Assembly (NCBI GenBank): GCA_023436395.1
Contig: JAEZJJ010000033.1
Location: forward strand, 238,249 to 302,248
From: Bacillota bacterium
Lineage (GTDB): Bacteria; Bacillota; Clostridia; Lachnospirales; Cellulosilyticaceae
DNA: 64,000 bases
Direction: 5' to 3'
Numbering within the stretch: the first letter of the stretch is position 1; each line of letters begins with the position of its first letter. Positions 27,064 through 34,519 of this stretch are shown here, piece after piece. The position numbers and the translations under genes are program-made. Below the pieces are notes generated by a model that ran no database searches, was not told the DNA's origin, and worked only from the letters and a program-made list of their open reading frames with translations.

Positions 27064-27092
27064 TTGATTTTTCAGGAAAGAACTGATATAAT
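27064..27092 (+). promoter_or_regulatory. Promoter for rimP-nusA-infB operon
   Basis: TTGATT (27064-27069) and a perfect TATAAT (27087-27092) are 17 bases apart. Transcription would begin near 27099, about 110 bases before rimP. Confidence 0.7.
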
Positions 27093-27118
27093 GAATACAT
27101 TATAATCATGAATGTGGA

Positions 27119-27146
27119 GAAAGAGTGGGTTTTTACCCACTCTTTC
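27119..27146 (+). promoter_or_regulatory. Perfect 12-bp hairpin in the rimP leader
   Basis: Bases 27119-27130 and 27135-27146 pair perfectly around a TTTT loop. The hairpin lies downstream of the predicted start near 27099, so it could be an attenuator of rimP-nusA as well as a terminator for ispG read-through. The following T-tract is short and interrupted. Confidence 0.6.
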
Positions 27147-27208
27147 GTATTGTTTAGATGTATATATAATTGAGATTATGTAAAACTATAGGATGAAAGG
27201 ATGAGCGT

Positions 27209-27670
27209 ATGAATAAAAAACAAATCGTAGAAACAGTTGAAGGCTACTTAGATCCAATACTTAAAGAGCTACACTATGAATTGGTAGATGTAGAATACGT
27301 CAAAGAAGGACCTAATTACTATTTAAGAATCTATATCGATAAAGAGGGGGGCGTCAATATACAAGATTGTCAACTTACGAGTCGTACTATAGAGAAAGTA
27401 TTAGATGAGAAGGATCCTATTAAAGAGCCTTATATTCTAGAAGTAAGTTCGCCAGGACTTGATCGTGTACTAAAAAAAGATAAGGAATTTGTAAGATTTC
27501 AAGGCAGATTGGTAGATGTCAAACTTTATGAAGCAGTGGATAAGCAAAAGCATTTCACAGGAGAGTTAATCAAAAAGACAGAAGATAAACTATATATAGA
27601 TGATGAAGGAATAAAGCTTGAATTTGATATAAAGAATGTAGCAGTTGTAAGACTGGCGATTACCTTTTAA
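27209..27670 (+). CDS. rimP: Ribosome maturation factor RimP
   Basis: The 153-residue protein has the RimP two-domain fold with LVDVEYVKEGPNYYLRIYIDKEGGVNIQDCQ, DEKDPIKEPYILEVSSPGLDR, and a C-terminal SH3-like region. It assists 30S assembly. It is followed by nusA after 29 bases, the conserved rimP-nusA order. A GAAAGG site precedes the ATG. Confidence 0.95.
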   Translation: MNKKQIVETVEGYLDPILKELHYELVDVEYVKEGPNYYLRIYIDKEGGVNIQDCQLTSRTIEKVLDEKDPIKEPYILEVSSPGLDRVLKKDKEFVRFQGRLVDVKLYEAVDKQKHFTGELIKKTEDKLYIDDEGIKLEFDIKNVAVVRLAITF

Positions 27671-27699
27671 GGTTAAGAAAGATTTAGAGGAGGATAAAA

Positions 27700-28830
27700 A
27701 TGAATCAGGAGTTTATTATGGCAATTGATCAAATTGCAAAATCAAAAGGAATTAATAAGGATAAATTAATCGATGCCATTAAACAATCTATTGAAGTAGC
27801 ATGCAAAAAGCATTTTGGAATTAGTGCAAACGGAAAACAGAACCTTAAAATTAATATTGATGAGACAACAGGAGATGTAAAAGTATTTGCAGCAAAAACA
27901 GTTGTAGAAGATGAAGAAGTAACAAATGAGCTTTTAGAAATAGGCATTACTGAAGCACAAAATTTAAACAGTCGTGTACAACTTGAAGATATTCTTGATG
28001 TAGAAATTACTCCAAGAAATTTTGGACGTATTGCTGCACAAAATGCAAAACAAGTAGTTATTCAAAAGATTAAAGAAGCAGAACGTCAAATGGTATACGA
28101 GGAATACAGCGTAAAATTAAATGACATTGTTAAAGGAAAAGTGTTAAGAAGAGAAAAAAATGGATACATTGTTCAACTTGACTTTACAGAAGCTTCTCTT
28201 CCAGCTACAGAAGCGATGCCAAATGATAACTTTGATGAAGAAATGGAAATGAATGAAGGTATTGGTGGGCATAAAGCATTCTACTTATTAAATGTAAAGG
28301 ACTTTAATAAAAATGAAAACAAATTAGATGGTAAATCTAAGAATGCAGGAGCACAAGTTATTGTATCTCGTACACATCCTGAGCTTGTTAAACGCTTATT
28401 TGAACAAGAAGTAGTAGAAATTAAAGATGGCACAGTTATCATAAAAAGTATTGCTAGAGAGGCAGGTTCTCGTACAAAAATAGCTGTTTATTCAAATGAT
28501 CCATTAGTAGACCCAGTAGGTGCTTGTGTTGGTGAAAAAGGTAAACGTATTAATAATATTGTACAAGAACTGAATGGTGAAAAGATTGATGTCGTTCACT
28601 GGAGTGAAGATCCAAAAGAATTTATTAAAGAAGCATTAAGCCCAGCCAAAGTGATCGATGTAGAAGTTGAGGAAACAGAAGGAGAAAGAAACGCAAAAGT
28701 ACTTGTACCTTCTCACATCTTAACATTGGCTATTGGTAAAGGTGGTCAAAATGTACGTTTAGCAGCTAAGCTTTGTGGCTTTAAAATCGATATTAAAAGT
28801 GTTGAAGTTAATGAAGAAGTAGAGGAGTAG
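27700..28830 (+). CDS. nusA: Transcription termination/antitermination factor NusA
   Basis: The 376-residue protein has the RNA-polymerase-binding N-terminal domain, an S1 domain (GKVLRREKNGYIVQL), and two KH domains (DPVGACVGEKGKRINNIVQELNGEKID and LAIGKGGQNVRLAAKLCGFKIDI). The C-terminal acidic repeats of the E. coli protein are absent, as is normal in Bacillota. The S1 region carries some extra residues. AGGAGG precedes the ATG, and rnpM follows after 4 bases. Confidence 0.97.
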   Translation: MNQEFIMAIDQIAKSKGINKDKLIDAIKQSIEVACKKHFGISANGKQNLKINIDETTGDVKVFAAKTVVEDEEVTNELLEIGITEAQNLNSRVQLEDILDVEITPRNFGRIAAQNAKQVVIQKIKEAERQMVYEEYSVKLNDIVKGKVLRREKNGYIVQLDFTEASLPATEAMPNDNFDEEMEMNEGIGGHKAFYLLNVKDFNKNENKLDGKSKNAGAQVIVSRTHPELVKRLFEQEVVEIKDGTVIIKSIAREAGSRTKIAVYSNDPLVDPVGACVGEKGKRINNIVQELNGEKIDVVHWSEDPKEFIKEALSPAKVIDVEVEETEGERNAKVLVPSHILTLAIGKGGQNVRLAAKLCGFKIDIKSVEVNEEVEE

Positions 28831-28834
28831 GCCT

Positions 28835-29110
28835 ATGAAACAAAGAAAAATTCCTTTACGTAAATGTACGGGTTGTAATGAAATGAAAAATAAAAAGGAA
28901 ATGATTCGTATTGTAAGAGATCAAGAAGGTAACTTTTCTTTAGACTTTCATGGAAAAAAACCAGGAAGAGGCGCCTATATTTGTCCTAATAAAGCTTGCC
29001 TAGCGCAAGCAGAAAAAAACAAAGGTTTAGAACGCTCCTTTAAGATGGCAGTAGACAAGAGTATTTATGAACAACTAAGAAAAGAGTTCGATAGTTATGA
29101 CGGAGAATAG
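28835..29110 (+). CDS. rnpM: YlxR family protein RnpM
   Basis: The 91-residue protein has the YlxR signature RKCTGCNEMKNKKEMIRIV and the late GRGAYICPNKACLAQAEK segment. Members bind the RNase P RNA or other RNA and are encoded between nusA and infB in Bacillota, as here. Its end overlaps the ylxQ start by 14 bases. Confidence 0.93.
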   Translation: MKQRKIPLRKCTGCNEMKNKKEMIRIVRDQEGNFSLDFHGKKPGRGAYICPNKACLAQAEKNKGLERSFKMAVDKSIYEQLRKEFDSYDGE

Positions 29111-29408
29111 AATCTATCAAATGATTGCTTTGTGTCAAAAAGCAAGACAATTAGTAGCAGGTGAATTTGCGGCAAAACAAGCAGTATTAGAGCGTGAAGC
29201 TAAACTGGTTATTGTAGCAGTGGATGCATCTCATAACACCAAAAAGCTTTTTAATGATAAAAGTAGCTATAGAAACATTTCTTGTAAGGAATGGGGAACA
29301 AAAGAGAAACTAGGAAGTATACTTGGAAAAGAACCCCGAGCAGTTATTGCAATAGTTGATGAAAATTTTGCAAAAAAGATCGACGAAATGATAGGTAAGA
29401 CACAATAA
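29097..29408 (+). CDS. ylxQ: YlxQ-type L7Ae/L30e/S12e/Gadd45 family RNA-binding protein
   Basis: The 103-residue product has the L7Ae-type fold: an N-terminal LCQKARQLVAGEFAAKQAV helix, a central LVIVAVDASHNTKKLF strand with a kink-turn-binding character, and a C-terminal RAVIAIVDENFAKKI strand-helix. It overlaps rnpM by 14 bases and lies 16 bases before infB. Its exact RNA target is unknown. Confidence 0.92.
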   Translation: MTENRIYQMIALCQKARQLVAGEFAAKQAVLEREAKLVIVAVDASHNTKKLFNDKSSYRNISCKEWGTKEKLGSILGKEPRAVIAIVDENFAKKIDEMIGKTQ

Positions 29409-29424
29409 CATTGGAGGTGGATAT

Positions 29425-31524
29425 ATGTCTAAAATAAGAGTATATGAAGTAGCCAAACAATTAGAACTTACAAGTAAGGAAATCTTGGATAAACTAAAGG
29501 AATATGGTTTTGAGGTACATAGCCATATGAGTACTTTAGAAGATGAAGAAGCTGAATTAATTATTAATTACTATAAAGAAGTGGGTGAGAAATCAGTCCA
29601 CAAAGTAGAGCAAGCAATAGCCATAGAGAAATCTGCAGAAATTGAAGTAGCAGTGGCAGAAGAACCTATTAAGGGAGAGAAAAAGAAAAGCAAAAAGAAT
29701 AAGAAAGGCTTAAAAGAAAATAAAAATATGAATAATCAACCAAAAAATGAAGCGGAAAATATATCAGAAGAAATTAAAGTGATTCAATTACCACCACGTA
29801 TTTCAATTAAAGACTTTGCATCTGAAGTAGGTGTACCTTCTACAGAAATCATTAAAAAGTTAATGAAAAGAGGTACAATTGCTACGATTAATCAAGAGAT
29901 TGATTATGAATTAGCTGTTGAACTTGCAGAAGAATACGATATTATCGTAGAACCTGAAGAAGAAAAAGATGTTATGGAAGAAGTCTTTGGAGAAGTTATT
30001 GATGATGAGAAGGACTTAGAAAAACGTCCACCAGTTGTTGTTGTTATGGGGCATGTAGACCATGGTAAAACATCTTTACTAGATGCCATTCGTTCAACAC
30101 ATGTGACTTCAGGAGAAGCAGGAGGAATTACACAACATATTGGTGCATCCTCTATTAGTTTAAATGGTGAAAAAATCACTTTCTTAGATACACCAGGACA
30201 TGAAGCATTTACTGCCATGCGTATGAGAGGGGCACAGGTAACAGATATTGCTATCTTAGTTGTTGCAGCAGATGATGGTGTAATGCCTCAAACAATTGAA
30301 GCGATTAACCATGCTAGAGCAGCCAATGTACAAATTATCGTTGCAATGAATAAGATTGATAAACCAGGTGCAAATCCAGATCGTGTTAAACAAGAATTAG
30401 CAGATCAAGGACTTCTTGTTGAAGATTGGGGTGGAGATATCATTTGTGTACCTGTATCAGCTCTTAAACATCAAGGAATTGACAATCTATTAGAAATGGT
30501 ACTGCTTGTGGCAGAAATGAGTGATTTCAAAGCAAATCCAAGACGTAAAGCCCGTGGTACAATTATTGAAGCACAGCTTGATAAAGGAAGAGGTCCTGTA
30601 GCTACTGTACTTGTACAAAGTGGAACACTTCAAATTGGAGATCCTATTGTAGCAGGTCCTGCTTATGGCTGTGTAAGAGCTATGGTAGATAGCAAAGGTA
30701 AGTCTGTTAAAAAAGCTGGTCCATCTATGCCAGTTGAGATTTTAGGTTTATCTGAAGTACCAACAGGCGGAGATATGTTCTATGTAGCAAATAGTGACAA
30801 GCAAGCACGTCAAGTAGCTGAACGTATTAAAGCTCAAGGTCGTGTACAAATGATTGGTCAAACACCAAACAAAGTATCTTTGGATGACTTGTATACTCAA
30901 ATTCAAGAAGGTAAAATGAAGGAACTTAATATTATTATCAAAGCTGATGTACAAGGTTCTGTAGAAGCTGTGCGTCAAAGCTTAGAAAAGTTAAGTAATG
31001 AAGAAGTAAGAATTAGAACAATTCACGGTGGTGTAGGAACAATTACAGAGTCAGATATTCAATTAGCTTCTGCATCAGGTGCTATTATTATTGGATTCAA
31101 TGTACGTCCAGAAGCTGCTACAAAAGCATATGCTGAACGTGAAGAAGTAGATGTAAGATTATATCGCGTTATTTACAATGCCATTGATGATATTAAAGCA
31201 GCGATGAAAGGAATGCTTGACCCTGAATTCGTAGAAAAAGTAGTAGGGCATGCAGAAATACGTCAAACATTTAAAGTATCTGGACTTGGTACAATTGGTG
31301 GAGCTTATGTAACGGATGGTAAGATGGTAAGAAATGCAGGTGTTCGTATAGTACGTGACGGTATTGTTGTGTATGAAGGACACTTAGCATCTTTAAAACG
31401 TTTCAAAGATGATGCCAAAGAAGTTGCAACAAACTATGAATGTGGTGTAATGTTTGAAAAATACAATGATATTAAAGAAGGCGATATTGTAGAAGCCTTC
31501 ATCATGGAAGAAGTTCCTAGATAA
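29425..31524 (+). CDS. infB: Translation initiation factor IF-2
   Basis: The 699-residue GTPase has two IF2_N-type segments (the first at the start, the second near residues 120-180) separated by a Lys/Glu-rich linker. The G domain shows VMGHVDHGKTSLLDAI near residue 207, DTPGHEAFTAMR, and NKIDKPGANPD. Domains II to IV complete the protein. It places initiator tRNA on the 30S. The N-terminal region is short compared with enterobacterial IF-2, as usual in Bacillota. GGAGGTG precedes the ATG. Confidence 0.97.
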   Translation: MSKIRVYEVAKQLELTSKEILDKLKEYGFEVHSHMSTLEDEEAELIINYYKEVGEKSVHKVEQAIAIEKSAEIEVAVAEEPIKGEKKKSKKNKKGLKENKNMNNQPKNEAENISEEIKVIQLPPRISIKDFASEVGVPSTEIIKKLMKRGTIATINQEIDYELAVELAEEYDIIVEPEEEKDVMEEVFGEVIDDEKDLEKRPPVVVVMGHVDHGKTSLLDAIRSTHVTSGEAGGITQHIGASSISLNGEKITFLDTPGHEAFTAMRMRGAQVTDIAILVVAADDGVMPQTIEAINHARAANVQIIVAMNKIDKPGANPDRVKQELADQGLLVEDWGGDIICVPVSALKHQGIDNLLEMVLLVAEMSDFKANPRRKARGTIIEAQLDKGRGPVATVLVQSGTLQIGDPIVAGPAYGCVRAMVDSKGKSVKKAGPSMPVEILGLSEVPTGGDMFYVANSDKQARQVAERIKAQGRVQMIGQTPNKVSLDDLYTQIQEGKMKELNIIIKADVQGSVEAVRQSLEKLSNEEVRIRTIHGGVGTITESDIQLASASGAIIIGFNVRPEAATKAYAEREEVDVRLYRVIYNAIDDIKAAMKGMLDPEFVEKVVGHAEIRQTFKVSGLGTIGGAYVTDGKMVRNAGVRIVRDGIVVYEGHLASLKRFKDDAKEVATNYECGVMFEKYNDIKEGDIVEAFIMEEVPR

Positions 31525-31549
31525 ATAGCTTTTTAAAGGATGTGAATAA

Positions 31550-31909
31550 ATGGCTAGTCAGAGATTAACAAGAATAAATGAAGAAATGCGTAGAGAAATT
31601 GCAGAAATTATTCGTGTAGAGATTAAAGATCCGAGTGTTCAAGATGCTATGATTAGTGTGGTAGCAGTAGATACAACAAATGATTTAAAAACGGCAAAAG
31701 TCTATATTAGTGTGCTTCAAGAAAACAAGAAACAAGCGGCATTAACAGCTTTAACAAAGGCACAAGGTTATATACGTAAGGAAATTGCAAGACGTATTAA
31801 TTTAAGAAACACACCAGAACTTTTATTTAGACTAGATGAATCTATTGAACGTGGTATGCAAATGTCTAAAATGATTGCAGATGTTATGAAAGATAGTCAT
31901 CGCGAATAA
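31550..31909 (+). CDS. rbfA: 30S ribosome-binding factor RbfA
   Basis: The 119-residue protein shows the RbfA opening (SQRLTRINEEMRREIAEIIRVEIKDP), the AKVYISVL strand, and RLDESIERGMQMSKMI near the end. It is needed for late 30S maturation and cold adaptation. It lies 25 bases after infB. The ylxP gene between infB and rbfA in Bacillus is absent. A terminator follows within 15 bases. Confidence 0.95.
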   Translation: MASQRLTRINEEMRREIAEIIRVEIKDPSVQDAMISVVAVDTTNDLKTAKVYISVLQENKKQAALTALTKAQGYIRKEIARRINLRNTPELLFRLDESIERGMQMSKMIADVMKDSHRE

Positions 31910-31920
31910 ATGAATAAATA

Positions 31921-31951
31921 GAAAGAATGGCCACTTTATGTGGCTTTCTTT
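31921..31951 (+). terminator. Intrinsic terminator after rbfA
   Basis: A GGCCAC/GTGGCT stem extended by imperfect AAAG/CTTT pairing ends in a T-rich stretch. It separates the nusA-infB-rbfA transcript from truB. Confidence 0.65.
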
Positions 31952-32002
31952 GTGCATATAAGAGATAGACGAAATTATAGAAATAACAAAGTGGGAATGA
32001 AA

Positions 32003-32896
32003 ATGTTAAATGGAATTATTAATATTTATAAGAAAAAAGGTTTTACTTCTCATGATGTAGTAGCTAAAGCAAGAGGCATTTTAAGGGAAAGGAAGATTGG
32101 GCACACAGGCACTTTAGATCCTGATGCAGAAGGGGTACTTCCATTATGCATAGGTATGGCTACCAAAGCTGTACCCTACTTATCTGATGCGAATAAATGC
32201 TATGAAGCAGAAGTAATTTTAGGCACTACAACAACGACAGAAGATGCTTCAGGAGAAATTCTTGAGGAAAAAGAAGTGACTGTTACTCAGAAAATGATTG
32301 AAGAAGTAGTAGTTTCCTTTAAAGGTCACTATACACAAACACCACCTATGTACTCTGCCATCAAAGTCAATGGTGTACGTTTATATGAGTTAGCTAGGAA
32401 AGGGATTGTAGTAGCAAGACCTAAGAGAGAAGTGATGATTTTTGAATGTGATATTATAGAGTGGCTAGATTCTAAGCGTTTTAAAATAAGGGTGAGTTGT
32501 TCTAAGGGGACTTATATCCGTACTTTATGTACAGATATTGGTGTAAAGCTAGGATGTGGGGCACATATGGGAAGTTTACTGAGGACTCAAGTTGGGCATT
32601 TCAAGTTAGAAGATAGTCTTACATTAGAACAACTGGAAATGCATAAGACGGATTTATCAGGATATATAATGGAGATAGAGGAAATCTTTAAAATGTATCC
32701 TAAAGTACAGGTCTCAATGGAAGGTGAGAAACTTTTATTGAATGGAAATGCTCTTAAAAAGAAAGATTTAAGTGCTTTTGAAGAGAACTATAAAGAAACA
32801 TTAATTCGTGTTTTAGATTGTTCAGGACGTTTTGTTGCACTGTATAAGTGGTATCCAGAAAAACAATGTTTCATAGTAGAAAGAATGTTTTTGTAA
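32003..32896 (+). CDS. truB: tRNA pseudouridine(55) synthase
   Basis: The 297-residue enzyme opens with GIINIYKKKGFTSHDVV and has the catalytic Asp in GHTGTLDPDAEGVLPLCIG, followed by the TQTPPMYSAIKVNG and GTYIRTLCTDIG motifs. It makes pseudouridine 55 in the T-loop of tRNAs. I place the start at 32003 because a GTGGG site lies 7 bases upstream; the ATG at 31997 is possible. The nrnA (DHH phosphoesterase) gene common between rbfA and truB in Clostridia is absent. Confidence 0.94.
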   Translation: MLNGIINIYKKKGFTSHDVVAKARGILRERKIGHTGTLDPDAEGVLPLCIGMATKAVPYLSDANKCYEAEVILGTTTTTEDASGEILEEKEVTVTQKMIEEVVVSFKGHYTQTPPMYSAIKVNGVRLYELARKGIVVARPKREVMIFECDIIEWLDSKRFKIRVSCSKGTYIRTLCTDIGVKLGCGAHMGSLLRTQVGHFKLEDSLTLEQLEMHKTDLSGYIMEIEEIFKMYPKVQVSMEGEKLLLNGNALKKKDLSAFEENYKETLIRVLDCSGRFVALYKWYPEKQCFIVERMFL

Positions 32897-32903
32897 TAGG
32901 TCA

Positions 32904-32948
32904 CTCAAACACCCTTCGATAGGTATAACATAGAGAAGGGTGTTTGAG
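32904..32948 (+). other. 14-bp perfect inverted repeat between truB and ribF
   Basis: Bases 32904-32917 and 32935-32948 pair perfectly around a 17-base loop. No T-tract follows on either strand, so it is not a typical intrinsic terminator. It may protect the truB mRNA 3' end or serve as a weak terminator. Confidence 0.6.
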
Positions 32949-32961
32949 CTAACTTACCCCT

Positions 32962-32989
32962 TTGAACAAAGAGAAAATCATGGTATAGT
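32962..32989 (+). promoter_or_regulatory. Promoter for ribF
   Basis: TTGAAC (32962-32967) and TATAGT (32984-32989) are spaced by 16 bases, about 39 bases before the ribF start. Confidence 0.55.
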
Positions 32990-33027
32990 TATTATATAGG
33001 AATCAAATCATGATAAGAGGTGTAGGG

Positions 33028-33981
33028 ATGCAGTATATTTATGGAACTGCTGATATTATGAGACAAGGAGACTGTGTCGTTGTTCTAGGCAATTTTGATG
33101 GTGTACATAAGGGGCATCAAAAACTGTTTGAAATTGCGAAAGAGCGAGCTAAAGCCAAAGAAATTAAGACAGTCGTATTCTCTTTTCAACCTCACCCAAC
33201 ATGGGTGATTGGAAATAAAAGAAAAGCACTTATAATGTCTAGGCAAGATAAAAAACATATGATTGGTAAATTAGGCATAGATGAATTAATAGAATATCCC
33301 TTTACAAAGCAATTTGCATCGATTTCTCCAGACACATTTTTCGTAGATATACTTATGAAGCGACTTAAAGTGAAAATACTTGTTGTAGGAAGCAATTACT
33401 ACTTTGGAAAAGGAAAAACAGGAACCCCTAGTTATTTGCAGGAAATGGGAAAAAAATATAATATAGAGGTATGCATTGTAGATGCAGTAAAAATAGGTGG
33501 TCATATGATATCCAGTTCATCCATTAGAACCCTTATTTTAGAAGGGAAAATTGGAGAAGCAAACGAAATGTTAGGTCATCCCTATATGGTTGTAGGAAAT
33601 GTGGTACAAGGAAAACAACTAGGACGTACAATAGGCTTTCCTACAATTAATATAGTAGCTGATCCCGACCGTGTTTATCCGCCTAATGGTGTTTATGCAA
33701 CGCGTGTAAAGGTATATAATAAGCTATATATGGGAATGACTAATATAGGGGTTAATCCCACAGTTTCAGGTAAATGCAAAATGATAGAAACCCATTTATT
33801 TGATTTTGAAACAGATATTTATGGTGAAGAGGTAGAAGTTTATTTCTATCAAGCTATTCGTTTAGAACAGAAATTTAAGGATATTCATGCATTAAAAAAT
33901 CAAATTAAACAGGATCAAGTAGAAGTAAAAGAATTTTTTGCAAATCCAAGAAACACATTTGCAAATAGTAAAGGGATATGA
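33028..33981 (+). CDS. ribF: Bifunctional riboflavin kinase / FAD synthetase
   Basis: The 317-residue protein has an N-terminal nucleotidyltransferase domain (VVLGNFDGVHKGHQKLF and ISSSSIRTLILEG) and a C-terminal riboflavin kinase domain (GKQLGRTIGFPTINI, PPNGVYATRV, and ETHLFDFETDIYGEEVEVYF). It makes FMN and then FAD. I chose the ATG at 33028, preceded by AGAGGTG; an upstream in-frame ATG at 33010 lacks a good site. The rpsO promoter overlaps its 3' end. Confidence 0.95.
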   Translation: MQYIYGTADIMRQGDCVVVLGNFDGVHKGHQKLFEIAKERAKAKEIKTVVFSFQPHPTWVIGNKRKALIMSRQDKKHMIGKLGIDELIEYPFTKQFASISPDTFFVDILMKRLKVKILVVGSNYYFGKGKTGTPSYLQEMGKKYNIEVCIVDAVKIGGHMISSSSIRTLILEGKIGEANEMLGHPYMVVGNVVQGKQLGRTIGFPTINIVADPDRVYPPNGVYATRVKVYNKLYMGMTNIGVNPTVSGKCKMIETHLFDFETDIYGEEVEVYFYQAIRLEQKFKDIHALKNQIKQDQVEVKEFFANPRNTFANSKGI

Positions 33982-33987
33982 TATACT
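33959..33987 (+). promoter_or_regulatory. Promoter for rpsO
   Basis: TTGCAA (33959-33964) and TATACT (33982-33987) are separated by 17 bases; the -35 box lies inside the end of ribF. Confidence 0.65.
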
Positions 33988-34001
33988 AATTGAGGTTGTA
34001 T

Positions 34002-34048
34002 ACCTTTACTCGGATTTGGGACGCTCCGACCCGTTCTTGGTAAATGGT
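34002..34048 (+). promoter_or_regulatory. Structured rpsO leader, candidate S15 autoregulatory element
   Basis: An outer stem pairs 34002-34009 with 34040-34048 (one bulge) and encloses a 5-bp stem of 34010-34014 with 34025-34029. A GGG at 34018-34020 faces a CCC at 34030-34032 and could alternatively pair. S15 leaders in Bacillota are known to vary in shape while being bound by S15, so this is a good candidate, but binding is inference. Confidence 0.55.
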
Positions 34049-34077
34049 AAAATTAAATTTAATAGGAGGTCATTCAA

Positions 34078-34341
34078 ATGACTAAAGATCGTAAACAAGA
34101 AATTATGGCAAAATATGGTAGAGGTGCAAATGATACTGGTTCTCCAGAAGTTCAAATCGCTTTATTAACAGAGAGAATTAATCACTTAACAGATCACTTA
34201 AGAACTCACCAAAAAGATCACCACTCTCGTCGTGGATTATTAATGATGGTTGGTAAAAGAAGAGGTCTTCTTGATTACCTTATCAAAACAGATATCGAAA
34301 GATACCGTACAATCATCGCTGATCTTGGAATTAGAAAATAA
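34078..34341 (+). CDS. rpsO: 30S ribosomal protein S15
   Basis: The 87-residue protein has the S15 signatures DTGSPEVQIALLTERINHLTDHLRTHQKDHHSRRGLLMMVGKRR and the LLDYL helix. It binds the central domain of 16S rRNA. GGAGGT precedes the ATG. The gene is one cistron between its own promoter and a terminator, followed by pnp as in many bacteria. Confidence 0.97.
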   Translation: MTKDRKQEIMAKYGRGANDTGSPEVQIALLTERINHLTDHLRTHQKDHHSRRGLLMMVGKRRGLLDYLIKTDIERYRTIIADLGIRK

Positions 34342-34350
34342 GAAAAAGTT

Positions 34351-34373
34351 GGGCGGATTATTCCGCCCTTTTT
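34351..34373 (+). terminator. Intrinsic terminator after rpsO
   Basis: A 7-bp GC-rich stem (GGGCGGA with TCCGCCC), 4-base loop, and a T5 tract follow the stop codon by 9 bases. Confidence 0.88.
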
Positions 34374-34379
34374 GACTTT

Positions 34380-34470
34380 TAAGAAGAGGAATGATGTATC
34401 TTGTGCAATGTTATAAGTTGTCTTGAAAAAGACCACCTATAAGATTGCGCAACATTGCTTTCTCTTCTTA
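34380..34470 (+). promoter_or_regulatory. Long leader hairpin before pnp
   Basis: The 91-base stretch folds into one long interrupted hairpin. The outer stem pairs 34380-34388 with 34462-34470 (9 bp), a further 4 bp pair at 34390-34393 with 34453-34456, and a 9-bp stem pairs 34401-34409 with 34444-34452 (one wobble). The upper part is further folded around a GAAAA-type loop. In E. coli the pnp leader is a long hairpin cut by RNase III and used in autoregulation; this is a positional and structural analogue. Confidence 0.6.
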
Positions 34471-34519
34471 GAAATAATCAATGGATACAAGAAATGATAT
34501 TTGGAGAGGAGCAATACAA

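Noticed and set aside
33028..33981. FMN riboswitch near ribF
   Set aside because: The short space before ribF has a promoter and no room or conserved pattern for the riboswitch; ribF is often not under this control.
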